From the NCBI GenBank assembly GCA_014268975.2, contig CP077096.1, positions 5,187,863 to 5,251,862 of the forward strand: DNA of 64,000 bases, written 5' to 3'. This DNA comes from Pseudomonas wayambapalatensis (GTDB lineage Bacteria > Pseudomonadota > Gammaproteobacteria > Pseudomonadales > Pseudomonadaceae). Each line of letters begins with the position of its first letter. Within the stretch, counting starts at the first letter, position 1. Positions 25,148-33,551 of this stretch are shown one piece after another. The notes below the pieces were generated by a model, which did no database searches, had not been told where the DNA came from, and saw nothing but the letters and a program-made list of their open reading frames with translations. Both the position numbers and the translations under genes were made by a program.

Positions 25148-25996
25148 TCATTTGAATTCGACGGGGAAACCAATGGCCGGGCTAGGCAGCTCGACACCAA
25201 ACCACTGCTTGAACGACGCTGCGTAGGTCGGGAATTCGACACCGGTCATGGCTTCGTGCAGGACGGTATTGACGAAATTCAGCCAGTCCTGGTCGCCGCG
25301 CTTGACTGCACAGGCGTAGGTCTGCGGGCTCCAGGCATAGGCCGGGCTGCGATAGCGACCGGGGTTCTGCACCATCAGGTACTTGACCGACGACTGGTCG
25401 GTGGCAGCGGTGTCGGCCCGACCGGAGTTCACGGCCTGGTACATCAGGTCAACGCTGTCGTATTGGTCGACCTTGGCCTTGGGCAGCGCCTGGTGCACCA
25501 GCTCCTCGGCGTAGACGTTCTGCAGCACGGCCACGGTGACGCTGTCACCCGCCGCCTTCAGATCTTCGATCTCCTTGTACTTGCTGTTGGCCGGCAGCAG
25601 CAGGCCGACGCCTTCGCGGTAATACGGCAGGGTGAATGCCACTTGCTGCGCGCGGCTGGCGGTGACGGTGATGAACTGGCAGCTCATGTCGACCTTGTCG
25701 GTCAACAGATTGGGAATCCGGGCGTCAGACGACTGCACCACGAACTCGACCTTCTCCGGGTCATTGAACAGCCCCTTGGCGACCATCCGCCCGATGTCGA
25801 TATCGAAACCCTGCAACTTGCCATCCGCGCCCTGGAAGTGCCATGGCGCGTTGGTGCTGCCTGTGCCCACGATGAGGTGGCCACGCTTCAACACGCTGTC
25901 GAGCTTGCTGTCCGCCGCCTGGGCAATGCCCGCGAGCGAAGCTGAAGCCGCAAAGAGAAAAGCACACGCTGTAAACAAGGAAAGTCGACGCTGCAT
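25148..25996 (-). CDS. Periplasmic substrate-binding protein of polar amino acid-type ABC transporter
   Basis: 282 residues. The N-terminal signal peptide is clear (MQRRLSLFTACAFLFAASAS followed by LAGIAQA, cleavage near residue 27). The mature part fits solute-binding family 3: GHLIVGTGSTNAPWHFQGADGKLQGFDIDIGRMVAKGLF, then QSSDARIPNLLTDKVDMSCQFITVTASRAQQVAFTLPYY. Amino acids and amino-sugar acids are known ligands in this family; D-glucosaminate is inferred from the downstream enzymes. It is the first gene of the operon, preceded by a palindrome at 26022. Confidence 0.9.
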   Translation of the reverse strand: MQRRLSLFTACAFLFAASASLAGIAQAADSKLDSVLKRGHLIVGTGSTNAPWHFQGADGKLQGFDIDIGRMVAKGLFNDPEKVEFVVQSSDARIPNLLTDKVDMSCQFITVTASRAQQVAFTLPYYREGVGLLLPANSKYKEIEDLKAAGDSVTVAVLQNVYAEELVHQALPKAKVDQYDSVDLMYQAVNSGRADTAATDQSSVKYLMVQNPGRYRSPAYAWSPQTYACAVKRGDQDWLNFVNTVLHEAMTGVEFPTYAASFKQWFGVELPSPAIGFPVEFK

Positions 25997-26021
25997 GACG
26001 GGAACTCCCAGATATTGTTTA

Positions 26022-26054
26022 TTCCGCTATAGCGGAACGTTGTTTGCAACAACG
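26022..26054. promoter_or_regulatory. Palindromic candidate operator before the ABC/lyase operon
   Basis: TTCCGCTATAGCGGAA (26022-26037) is a perfect 16 bp palindrome 26 bases before the binding-protein start codon. Next to it CGTTGTT-TGC-AACAACG (26038-26054) is a second dyad, followed by another CGGAA. IclR-family proteins commonly bind such short palindromes; assignment to the IclR gene of this operon is inference. The remaining 25997-26270 holds no gene that I can see. Confidence 0.5.
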
Positions 26055-26270
26055 GAATAGACGGCAGAAAGTGTGCCACAGCCGAGAAGGGAAATCCCAC
26101 AGCCATTCGAATATGAGTTGAATCAACAGGATGCGTGCTGGCGCGAGCGCAGCATCAAGACGAGCACAGCGAGGGCAGTGCTACCAATGACCACATTGGG
26201 TGCGTAACGCCCCACATGAGGGCAGCAGAAGAGTGGGCAAAGGAAACCAGGCGCATGCCGCGCGAAAATG

Positions 26271-26292
26271 AAAAACCCCCGCAAGGCGGGGG
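26271..26292 (-). terminator. Rho-independent terminator after ssb
   Basis: CCCCCGC-AAG-GCGGGGG hairpin (26276-26292) with a run of T on the minus strand (A at 26271-26275), about 40 bases after the ssb stop codon. Confidence 0.85.
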
Positions 26293-26332
26293 TTTCAGGT
26301 GACAGCTTTACACGTAAAGGCTCAGGTAACTC

Positions 26333-26875
26333 CTAGAACGGAATATCGTCATCGAAGCTGTCGAAATCAGCGGCAGGCTGCGGAGCTGGCTGCTGCGGCG
26401 CTGGACGCTGTTGCGCCTGCTGCGGACGCGGCGCCTGCTGGCGTGGTGCCTGGTTGTACTGTTGCTGCTGGCCACCACCCTGGTTGTAGTTGCCGCCACC
26501 CTGGTTGTACTGATCACCGCCCTGCCCCTGCGGACGACCGCCGAGCAGCTGCATGGTGCCCTGCATGTCGACGATGATCTCGGTCGTGTAGCGCTTGATG
26601 CCGTCCTTTTCCCACTCGCGGGTCTGCAGCTTGCCCTCGATGTAGCACTGCGAACCCTTGCGCAGGTACTCGCCAGCGATCTCGGCAACCTTGCCGAACA
26701 GCGAGACACGGTGCCATTCGGTGCGCTCGACCTTTTGCCCCGACTGCTTGTCGGTCCACTGCTCGCTGGTGGCCAGGCTCAGGTTGGTCACGGCGTTACC
26801 GTTGGGCAGGTAGCGGACTTCGGGATCCTGGCCGCAAGTACCAACCAGAATGACTTTGTTAACCCCACGGGCCAT
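26333..26875 (-). CDS. ssb: Single-stranded DNA-binding protein
   Basis: 180 residues. The OB fold occupies about residues 1-110 (MARGVNKVILVGTCGQDPEVRYLPNG, later WHRVSLFGKVAEIAGEYLRKG). It is followed by a Gln/Gly/Pro-rich linker with several QGGGN-type repeats and the acidic tip DFDSFDDDIPF that binds partner proteins. It coats single-stranded DNA in replication and repair. It begins 9 bases after the MFS transporter gene, so the two may be co-transcribed, and it is close to the divergent uvrA, an arrangement also known from E. coli. Confidence 0.97.
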   Translation of the reverse strand: MARGVNKVILVGTCGQDPEVRYLPNGNAVTNLSLATSEQWTDKQSGQKVERTEWHRVSLFGKVAEIAGEYLRKGSQCYIEGKLQTREWEKDGIKRYTTEIIVDMQGTMQLLGGRPQGQGGDQYNQGGGNYNQGGGQQQQYNQAPRQQAPRPQQAQQRPAPQQPAPQPAADFDSFDDDIPF

Positions 26876-26884
26876 AACGTTCTC

Positions 26885-28279
26885 CTAGGCTTCGCACGCC
26901 GTCGGGGCTGGGTTCACCAGACGCTCGAGGGTCGCACGGTCCAAAATTTTCGTATCCAGTTTGATATAGATGGCGGCTTCTTCTGCCACCACCACGGCGT
27001 CGGTCACACCCGGCACAGCCATCAGGCGCTCGGTCAATCCGGCTTCCCGAACCGCCTCCGGTGTCAGCGGCATGCGCAGGCTGGTGACGTACGGCGGTTC
27101 GTTCATGCCCAGGGCAGATACCAGCCAGATACCACACAGTACAGCACATCCCAGGAACACCATGCCCAGGCCACCGTGCTGGTACAACCAGCCACCGATG
27201 ATTCCTCCCAGCGCGGCACCCAGGAACTGGCTCGTGGAGTAGACCCCCATGGCCGTTCCCTTGCCGCCGGCGGGCGACACCTTGCTGACCAGCGAAGGCA
27301 AGGATGCCTCCAGCAGGTTGAAGGCAGTAAAGAATATCACGGTGCCGGTCACCAGTCCGCGCAAGTTGTCAGCCCATTGCCAGAAGAACACCTCGATCAG
27401 CAGCAGCACAGTGACCGCACCAACCAACACGCGTTTCATCTTGCGCTTCTTTTCGCCGTAGATGATGAACGGCACCATTGCAAAAAATGAGATGAGCAAC
27501 GCGGTCAGGTATACCCACCAGTGCTCTTCCTTGGGCAGGCCGCCACGCTCGACGAACGCCAGCGGCAATGCCACGAAGCTCGCCATGAGGATCGCATGGA
27601 GGATGAAAATGCTCAGGTCCAGGCGCAGAAGGTCCGGATTACGCAGGGTCGGGCCGAGCGCCTGGCGTGCGACACCAGACTCGCGGTGCTGCAGCGCACT
27701 GTGCGCACTGGGCACGACGAAGGCGATCAGGGCGATGCCGACCACGGCAAGTCCTGCAGTGGCGAGGAACAATCCCGACAAGCCGAAGGCGCTTGTCAGC
27801 AGCGGCCCTATCACCATCGCCACCGCGAACGACAGGCCGATGCTCATGCCGATCATGGCCATGGCCTTGGTGCGATGCTGCTCACGGGTGAGGTCGGAGA
27901 GCAAGGCCATGACCGCTGCGGAAATCGCCCCCGCGCCCTGCAGGATGCGTCCGGCGATCACGCCCCAGATCGAATCGGCCTGGGCCGCCAGCAAGCTGCC
28001 AAGGGCGAAGATCACCAGGCCCAGGTAGATCACCGGACGGCGACCGATGCGGTCGGAAATCACCCCGAACGGAATCTGCAGCACGGCTTGCGTCAGGCCG
28101 TAGGCGCCGATGGCCAGGCCGATCAGCGCGGGCGTGGCACCGGCGAGGTCCATGCCATAGGTGGCCAGCACGGGCAGGACCATGAACATGCCCAGCATAC
28201 GAAAGGCAAAGACCAGGGCAAGGCCGCCTGCGGCGCGGGTTTCGCTGCCACTCATGCGCTCGTTGTGGGTGTCGTGCAT
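26885..28279 (-). CDS. Major facilitator superfamily transporter with C-terminal ferredoxin-like domain
   Basis: 464 residues with twelve hydrophobic segments over about residues 15-390. GVISDRIGRRPVIYLGLVIF near residue 72 is the MFS loop 2-3 motif, and LQGAGAISAAVMALLSDLTREQHRTKAMAMIG the motif of helices 4-5. The last 65 residues (YVTSLRMPLT...LTERLMAVPGVTDAVVVAEEAAIYIKLDTKILDRATLERLV) look like a small beta-alpha-beta domain of the HMA-like kind, but without a CxxC metal site. The substrate is unknown; drug efflux is the usual annotation. It is divergent from uvrA and 9 bases ahead of ssb. Confidence 0.85.
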   Translation of the reverse strand: MHDTHNERMSGSETRAAGGLALVFAFRMLGMFMVLPVLATYGMDLAGATPALIGLAIGAYGLTQAVLQIPFGVISDRIGRRPVIYLGLVIFALGSLLAAQADSIWGVIAGRILQGAGAISAAVMALLSDLTREQHRTKAMAMIGMSIGLSFAVAMVIGPLLTSAFGLSGLFLATAGLAVVGIALIAFVVPSAHSALQHRESGVARQALGPTLRNPDLLRLDLSIFILHAILMASFVALPLAFVERGGLPKEEHWWVYLTALLISFFAMVPFIIYGEKKRKMKRVLVGAVTVLLLIEVFFWQWADNLRGLVTGTVIFFTAFNLLEASLPSLVSKVSPAGGKGTAMGVYSTSQFLGAALGGIIGGWLYQHGGLGMVFLGCAVLCGIWLVSALGMNEPPYVTSLRMPLTPEAVREAGLTERLMAVPGVTDAVVVAEEAAIYIKLDTKILDRATLERLVNPAPTACEA

Positions 28280-28408
28280 GGATAAACCTCGTGTGAACCG
28301 GCGGCGATTCTATCAGTCCGACGGCTAGACGGCATCTACGCGACGCTTTGCCGCGTAGTGGCAGCGCGCCGTATACTTCCTTGTTTATGCCCGCCAAGCG
28401 AGGCCGTA

Positions 28409-31243
28409 GTGGACAAGATCCTGATCCGTGGGGCACGTACCCACAACCTGAAGAACATCGACCTGACCCTGCCCCGGGACAAACTGATCGTGATCACCGG
28501 TCTGTCCGGTTCCGGCAAGTCGTCCCTGGCCTTCGACACACTCTACGCCGAAGGCCAACGCCGCTATGTGGAGTCGCTGTCGGCCTATGCCCGGCAATTT
28601 TTGTCGATGATGGAAAAGCCCGATGTCGACACCATCGAAGGCCTGTCACCGGCGATCTCCATTGAGCAGAAGTCGACCTCGCACAACCCGCGTTCGACCG
28701 TTGGCACCATCACCGAAATCTACGATTACCTGCGCCTGCTCTATGCCCGCGTCGGTACGCCACGCTGCCCGGACCATGACATTCCGTTGGAAGCGCAAAC
28801 GATCAGCCAGATGGTCGACCTGGTGCTCGAGCAACCCGAAGGCAGCAAGCTGATGCTGCTGGCACCCGTGGTGCGCGAGCGCAAGGGTGAGCACCTGGCG
28901 GTGTTCGATGAGCTGCGCGCCCAGGGCTTCGTTCGTGCGCGGGTCAACGGCAAGTTGTACGAACTCGACGAGTTGCCCAAGCTCGACAAGCAGAAGAAGC
29001 ACAGCATCGATGTGGTGGTCGACCGCTTCAAGGTGCGCAACGACCTGCAGCAGCGCCTGGCCGAGTCCTTCGAGACCGCCCTCAAGCTGGCCGACGGTAT
29101 CGCCCTGGTGGCGCAGATGGATGACGAAAGCGCCGAGGACATGATCTTCTCCGCGCGCTTCGCCTGCCCGGTCTGCGGCCATGCGATCAGCGAGCTCGAA
29201 CCCAAGCTGTTCTCCTTCAACAACCCGGCTGGCGCCTGCCCGACCTGCGACGGCCTGGGCGTGAAGCAGTACTTCGACACCAAGCGCCTGGTCAACAACG
29301 AGCTGACCCTGGCCGAAGGCGCGATCCGTGGCTGGGACCGACGCAACGTCTACTACTTCCAGATGCTCGGCTCGCTGGCGGCGCATTACGGCTTCAGCCT
29401 CGACGAGCCGTTCGGCCAGCTCTCGGCCGATCACCAGAAGGTGATCCTGCAGGGCAGCGGCAAGCAAAGCGTCGACTTCAAGTACCTCAACGACCGCGGC
29501 GACATCGTCAAGCGCTCGCACCCCTTCGAAGGCATCGTGCCGAACCTGGAGCGGCGCTACCGCGAGACGGAGTCGGCGACTGTGCGCGAGGAGCTGGCCA
29601 AGTTCCTTGGCACCCAGCCGTGCCCGGACTGCCGCGGCACCCGCCTGCGCCGCGAAGCACGCCATGTATGGGTGGGCGAAAAAACCCTGCCGGCCGTGAC
29701 CAACCTGCCGATCGGCGATGCCAGCGAGTACTTTGCCACCCTGACGCTGAGCGGTCGGCGCGGAGAGATTGCAGCGAAGATCCTCAAGGAAATCTGCGAG
29801 CGCCTGCAGTTCCTGGTCAACGTCGGCCTGGACTACCTCACCCTCGACCGCAGCGCCGAAACCCTTTCGGGCGGCGAGGCCCAGCGGATCCGTCTGGCCA
29901 GCCAGATTGGCGCCGGCCTGGTGGGGGTGATGTACATCCTCGACGAGCCGTCGATCGGCCTGCACCAACGTGACAACGACCGCCTGCTGGCCACCCTCAA
30001 CCACCTGCGCGACCTGGGCAACACGGTGATCGTGGTAGAGCACGACGAGGATGCCATTCGCCTGGCCGACTATGTCGTCGACATCGGCCCGGGCGCCGGG
30101 GTGCATGGCGGACAGATCGTCGCCGAAGGCTCGCCGCAGGAAGTCATGGCGCACCCCGACTCGGTGACCGGCATGTACCTGTCAGGCCGCAAGAAGATCG
30201 CCGTGCCGGCCAAACGCACGCCTCGCAACAAGAAGCTGTCGCTCAAGCTCAAGGGCGCGCGCGGCAACAACCTGCAGAACGTCGACCTTGAAGTGCCGAT
30301 CGGCCTGCTGACCTGCGTCACCGGTGTGTCCGGCTCGGGCAAATCGACACTGATCAACAACACCCTGTTCCCCTTGGCCGCCACCGCGCTCAATGGTGCC
30401 AGCAGCCTGGAAGCAGCAGCGCACACCAGCATGGACGGCCTGCAACACCTGGACAAGGTAGTCGACATCGACCAGAGCCCGATCGGCCGCACACCGCGCT
30501 CCAACCCGGCCACCTATACCGGGATCTTCACTCCGATCCGCGAACTGTTCGCTGGCGTGCCCGAGTCGCGCTCGCGAGGTTATGGCCCGGGGCGCTTCTC
30601 GTTCAACGTCAAGGGCGGGCGCTGCGAAGCGTGCCAGGGCGATGGCCTGATCAAGGTGGAAATGCACTTCCTGCCGGATATCTACGTGCCGTGTGATGTG
30701 TGCAAGAGCAAGCGCTACAACCGCGAAACCCTGGAGATCAAGTACAAGGGCAAGAACATCCACGAGGTCCTGGAAATGACCATCGAGGACGCCCGCGAGT
30801 TCTTCGACGCGGTCCCGGCGTTGGCGCGCAAGCTGCAGACGCTGATGGACGTGGGCCTTTCGTACATCAAGCTGGGGCAATCGGCGACGACGCTTTCGGG
30901 CGGCGAGGCGCAGCGGGTGAAGCTGTCGCGCGAGCTGTCCAAGCGCGATACCGGCAAGACCCTCTACATCCTGGATGAGCCAACCACCGGCCTGCACTTC
31001 GCCGACATCCAGCAACTGCTGGACGTGCTGCATCGCCTGCGCGACCACGGCAACACGGTGGTGGTGATCGAGCACAACCTGGACGTGATCAAGACCGCCG
31101 ACTGGCTGGTGGACCTGGGGCCGGAAGGTGGCTCGAAGGGAGGCCAGATCATTGCCAGCGGCACGCCCGAGGAACTGGCCAAGATGAAGCAGTCGTATAC
31201 CGGGCATTACCTCAAGCCCTTGCTGGAACGCGATCGGGCCTGA
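28409..31243 (+). CDS. uvrA: Excinuclease ABC subunit A
   Basis: 944 residues, damage-recognition ATPase of nucleotide excision repair. Two ABC modules are present: Walker A GLSGSGKSS near residue 31 and GVSGSGKST near residue 640; signature LSGGEAQR occurs in both; zinc modules CPVC...CPTC and CEAC...CDVC are intact. The start is GTG at 28409 (GTG GAC AAG ATC, VDKILIRGARTHNL), matching the MDKIEVRGARTHNL start of E. coli; GAGG lies 7 bases ahead. An ATG 51 bases upstream gives an extension unlike the family. No CTG-N10-CAG type LexA box is visible in the short region shared with the MFS gene. Confidence 0.97.
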   Translation: MDKILIRGARTHNLKNIDLTLPRDKLIVITGLSGSGKSSLAFDTLYAEGQRRYVESLSAYARQFLSMMEKPDVDTIEGLSPAISIEQKSTSHNPRSTVGTITEIYDYLRLLYARVGTPRCPDHDIPLEAQTISQMVDLVLEQPEGSKLMLLAPVVRERKGEHLAVFDELRAQGFVRARVNGKLYELDELPKLDKQKKHSIDVVVDRFKVRNDLQQRLAESFETALKLADGIALVAQMDDESAEDMIFSARFACPVCGHAISELEPKLFSFNNPAGACPTCDGLGVKQYFDTKRLVNNELTLAEGAIRGWDRRNVYYFQMLGSLAAHYGFSLDEPFGQLSADHQKVILQGSGKQSVDFKYLNDRGDIVKRSHPFEGIVPNLERRYRETESATVREELAKFLGTQPCPDCRGTRLRREARHVWVGEKTLPAVTNLPIGDASEYFATLTLSGRRGEIAAKILKEICERLQFLVNVGLDYLTLDRSAETLSGGEAQRIRLASQIGAGLVGVMYILDEPSIGLHQRDNDRLLATLNHLRDLGNTVIVVEHDEDAIRLADYVVDIGPGAGVHGGQIVAEGSPQEVMAHPDSVTGMYLSGRKKIAVPAKRTPRNKKLSLKLKGARGNNLQNVDLEVPIGLLTCVTGVSGSGKSTLINNTLFPLAATALNGASSLEAAAHTSMDGLQHLDKVVDIDQSPIGRTPRSNPATYTGIFTPIRELFAGVPESRSRGYGPGRFSFNVKGGRCEACQGDGLIKVEMHFLPDIYVPCDVCKSKRYNRETLEIKYKGKNIHEVLEMTIEDAREFFDAVPALARKLQTLMDVGLSYIKLGQSATTLSGGEAQRVKLSRELSKRDTGKTLYILDEPTTGLHFADIQQLLDVLHRLRDHGNTVVVIEHNLDVIKTADWLVDLGPEGGSKGGQIIASGTPEELAKMKQSYTGHYLKPLLERDRA

Positions 31244-31244
31244 C

Positions 31245-31281
31245 GAAAAAAGCCCCTGACATGCAAATGCCAGGGGCTTTT
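31245..31281. terminator. Bidirectional terminator between uvrA and the ferritin gene
   Basis: Stem AGCCCCTG / CAGGGGCT (31251-31258 and 31271-31278) with A-run before and T-run after, so it works for uvrA on the plus strand and for the ferritin gene on the minus strand. Confidence 0.85.
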
Positions 31282-31309
31282 CTCTATATGCGTGCCCTCT
31301 GCAGGGACG

Positions 31310-31774
31310 TTACATCTGCGATTGCAGGTAGTTCTGCAGCCCGATGGATTTGATCAGGCCCTGCTGCTTCTCCAGCCAGTAGGTGTGATCTTCCTCGGTG
31401 TCGGCCAGTTGCGCGCGCAGGATATCGCGGCTGATGTAGTCCTTGTGCAGCTCGCACAACTCGATGCCTTTGCACAATGCGGCGCGGACCTTGTACTCAA
31501 GGCGCAGGTCGGCAGCGATCATGTCCGGCACGGTGGTGCCCACGTCGAGGTCATCCGGGCGCATGCGCGGGGTGCCTTCGAGCATGAGAATGCGGCGAAT
31601 CAGGGCATCGGCGTGCTGCGCCTCTTCTTCCATCTCGTGGTTGATACGTTCGTAGAGCTTGGCCAGGCCCCAGTCTTCGTACATGCGCGAGTGGATGAAG
31701 TATTGGTCACGTGCCGCCAGTTCGCCCGTCAGCAACGTGTTGAGGTAATCGATTACGTCCGGGTGACCTTGCAT
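31310..31774 (-). CDS. bfrA: Bacterioferritin-family ferritin (BfrA/FtnA type)
   Basis: 154-residue four-helix iron-storage subunit. Ferroxidase ligands are present: Glu18 (TGELAARDQY), Glu and His in MEEEAQHAD near residues 49-54, and EEDH near residue 127. The residue matching the haem-binding Met52 of true bacterioferritin is Ala in EEEAQHAD (E. coli has DEMKHAD), which is what is found in the P. aeruginosa protein first called BfrA and later shown to be a haem-free FtnA. The start ATG at 31774 (MQGHPDVIDYL) is preceded by AGGGAGAATC. Location beside katA is the same as in P. aeruginosa. Confidence 0.9.
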   Translation of the reverse strand: MQGHPDVIDYLNTLLTGELAARDQYFIHSRMYEDWGLAKLYERINHEMEEEAQHADALIRRILMLEGTPRMRPDDLDVGTTVPDMIAADLRLEYKVRAALCKGIELCELHKDYISRDILRAQLADTEEDHTYWLEKQQGLIKSIGLQNYLQSQM

Positions 31775-31896
31775 CGCCCTGATTCTCCCTGAGTGAAAGC
31801 TTGATAGGGAGATAGTGTGAACCATGATTTCTTCAAGGTCACTGAAAAATGCGCAATTTGTGTGAAAAAAGCGGGCAAACCGTAGTGATTTTCATT

Positions 31897-31922
31897 GAAA
31901 AACCGCCCAAATGAGGGCGGTT
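31897..31922 (-). terminator. Terminator after katA
   Basis: AACCGCCC / GGGCGGTT stem (31901-31908 and 31915-31922), 6-base loop, T-run on the minus strand, 18 bases after the katA stop. Confidence 0.85.
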
Positions 31923-31939
31923 CTTCTTATCACTTCGAC

Positions 31940-33379
31940 TTAGGCGAGCTTGATGCCCAAGGCCTTGGCAATCCCCTCGCCGTAAGCGGGATCTGCCTTG
32001 AAGAAGTGCTGCAACTGACGCTGCACCACATCGTCGCTGACGCCTTTCAGGGTGCCGGCAATGTTGTCGATCAACAGCGCTTGCTGCTCGGCGTTCATCA
32101 GGCGGAACAGCGCACCAGCGTGGCTGTAGTAGTCATTGTCTTCGCGGTGGTCGTAACGATCCGCCGCCCCCTTGAGGGCCAGCGCAGGCTCGGCGTGACG
32201 GGGCGACTGCTTGGGCGCATCGGCGTAGCTGTTCGGCTCGTAGTTCGGAGCGCTGCCGTAGCTGCCCATGCTCATCGCACCATCGCGTTGGTAGCTGTGC
32301 ACCGGGCTACGTGGCGCGTTCACCGGCAAATGCTGGTGGTTGGTGCCAATGCGGTAGCGGTGAGCATCGGCGTAGGCAAATACGCGCCCCTGCAGCATGC
32401 GGTCTGGAGACAGGCCAACACCTGGCACCATATTGCTCGGCCCGAACGCGGCCTGCTCGACTTCGGCGAAGTAGTTGAGCGGGTTGCGATTGAGTTCAAG
32501 CACACCCACCTCGATCAGCGGGTAGTCCTTCTGCGACCAGGTCTTGGTGACGTCGAAGGGATTTTCGGCGCGGTTGGCTGCCTCTTCTTCACTCATCACC
32601 TGGATGCAGACGGTCCAGCGTGGGTAGTCGCCGCGATCGATCGCTTCGAACAGGTCACGTTGTGCGTAATCCGGATCGGTACCGGCGATACGTGCCGCAT
32701 CGGCCGGGGCCAGGTTCTTGATGCCTTGCTGGGTCTTGAAGTGCCACTTGACCCAGGTACGCTGGCCATCCGCACTCAGCAGACTGTAGGTATGGCTGCC
32801 GAAACCGTGCATGTGGCGGTAGCCGTCCGGAATACCACGGTCAGAGAACAGGATGGTGACCTGGTGCAGCGCCTCGGGCGAATGCGACCAGAAGTCCCAC
32901 ATCATCTGGGCGTTCTTCAGGTTGGTCTGCGGGTGACGCTTCTGGGTATGGATAAAGTCCGGGAATTTCAGCGGATCGCGAATGAAGAACACGGGGGTAT
33001 TGTTGCCGACGATGTCCCAGTTACCTTCCTCGGTGTAAAACTTGACGGCAAAACCGCGCGGGTCACGCTCGGTGTCGGCCGAACCACGCTCGCCGCCGAC
33101 CGTGGAGAAGCGCAGGAAGGTTTCGGTCTGCTTGCCAATGCTCTCGAACAGGCGGGCGCTGGTGTATTGGGTGATGTCTCGAGTAACGGTGAAGGTGCCG
33201 TAAGCGCCCGAGCCCTTGGCGTGCACGCGGCGCTCAGGGATGTTCTCGCGGTTGAAGTGGGCCAGCTTCTCGATCAGATGGAAGTCGTCGAGCAGCAACG
33301 GGCCGCGCGGGCCTGCCGAACGGGAATTCTGGTTATCGGCTACAGGTGCACCGCTGGCGGTAGTAAGAATCTTGCTCAT
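31940..33379 (-). CDS. katA: Monofunctional haem catalase KatA
   Basis: 479 residues, a small-subunit (clade 3) catalase that breaks down hydrogen peroxide. Active-site His53 lies in RRVHAKGSGAYG, the distal Asn in VGNNTPVFFIRD near residue 125, and the proximal haem Tyr in RVFAYADAHRYRIG near residue 335. There is no signal peptide. AAGGAG precedes the ATG at 33379. Inverted repeats in the upstream AT-rich region may mediate control; OxyR regulation is known for P. putida katA but no clean OxyR box is visible. Confidence 0.97.
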   Translation of the reverse strand: MSKILTTASGAPVADNQNSRSAGPRGPLLLDDFHLIEKLAHFNRENIPERRVHAKGSGAYGTFTVTRDITQYTSARLFESIGKQTETFLRFSTVGGERGSADTERDPRGFAVKFYTEEGNWDIVGNNTPVFFIRDPLKFPDFIHTQKRHPQTNLKNAQMMWDFWSHSPEALHQVTILFSDRGIPDGYRHMHGFGSHTYSLLSADGQRTWVKWHFKTQQGIKNLAPADAARIAGTDPDYAQRDLFEAIDRGDYPRWTVCIQVMSEEEAANRAENPFDVTKTWSQKDYPLIEVGVLELNRNPLNYFAEVEQAAFGPSNMVPGVGLSPDRMLQGRVFAYADAHRYRIGTNHQHLPVNAPRSPVHSYQRDGAMSMGSYGSAPNYEPNSYADAPKQSPRHAEPALALKGAADRYDHREDNDYYSHAGALFRLMNAEQQALLIDNIAGTLKGVSDDVVQRQLQHFFKADPAYGEGIAKALGIKLA

Positions 33380-33451
33380 GGGCTCTCCTTATCGGTCTCG
33401 AAACGCCGGCTAATCGGCTTGAGAGCAAGTATGGATGGGCAACATGACAAG

Positions 33452-33477
33452 ATCTAATTTATAGATATGCTTATATC
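33452..33477. promoter_or_regulatory. Overlapping AT-rich inverted repeats upstream of katA
   Basis: ATCTA-ATTTA-TAGAT (33452-33466) overlaps GATAT-GCTT-ATATC (33464-33477), about 75-100 bases before the katA start, in the only strongly AT-rich patch of the gap. A redox regulator site is possible; the spacing does not match the OxyR consensus. Confidence 0.35.
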
Positions 33478-33505
33478 GATAGTTTTTTACAATTCATGTA
33501 AACAC

Positions 33506-33532
33506 AAAAAACCGGGCACTAGGCCCGGTTTC
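33506..33532 (-). terminator. Terminator of the alpha operon after rplQ
   Basis: AACCGGGC / GCCCGGTT stem (33510-33517 and 33523-33530), 5-base loop and T-run on the minus strand, 22 bases after the rplQ stop. Confidence 0.85.
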
Positions 33533-33551
33533 TTGTAGCAGACGGAACGTC

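Noticed and set aside
28280..28408. LexA (SOS) box in the uvrA/MFS promoter region and before ssb
   Set aside because: No CTG-N10-CAG with flanking AT pattern could be found by eye.
33380..33500. Canonical OxyR box in front of katA
   Set aside because: ATAG and CTAT elements are present but their spacing (18 rather than 22 bases between like elements) does not fit.
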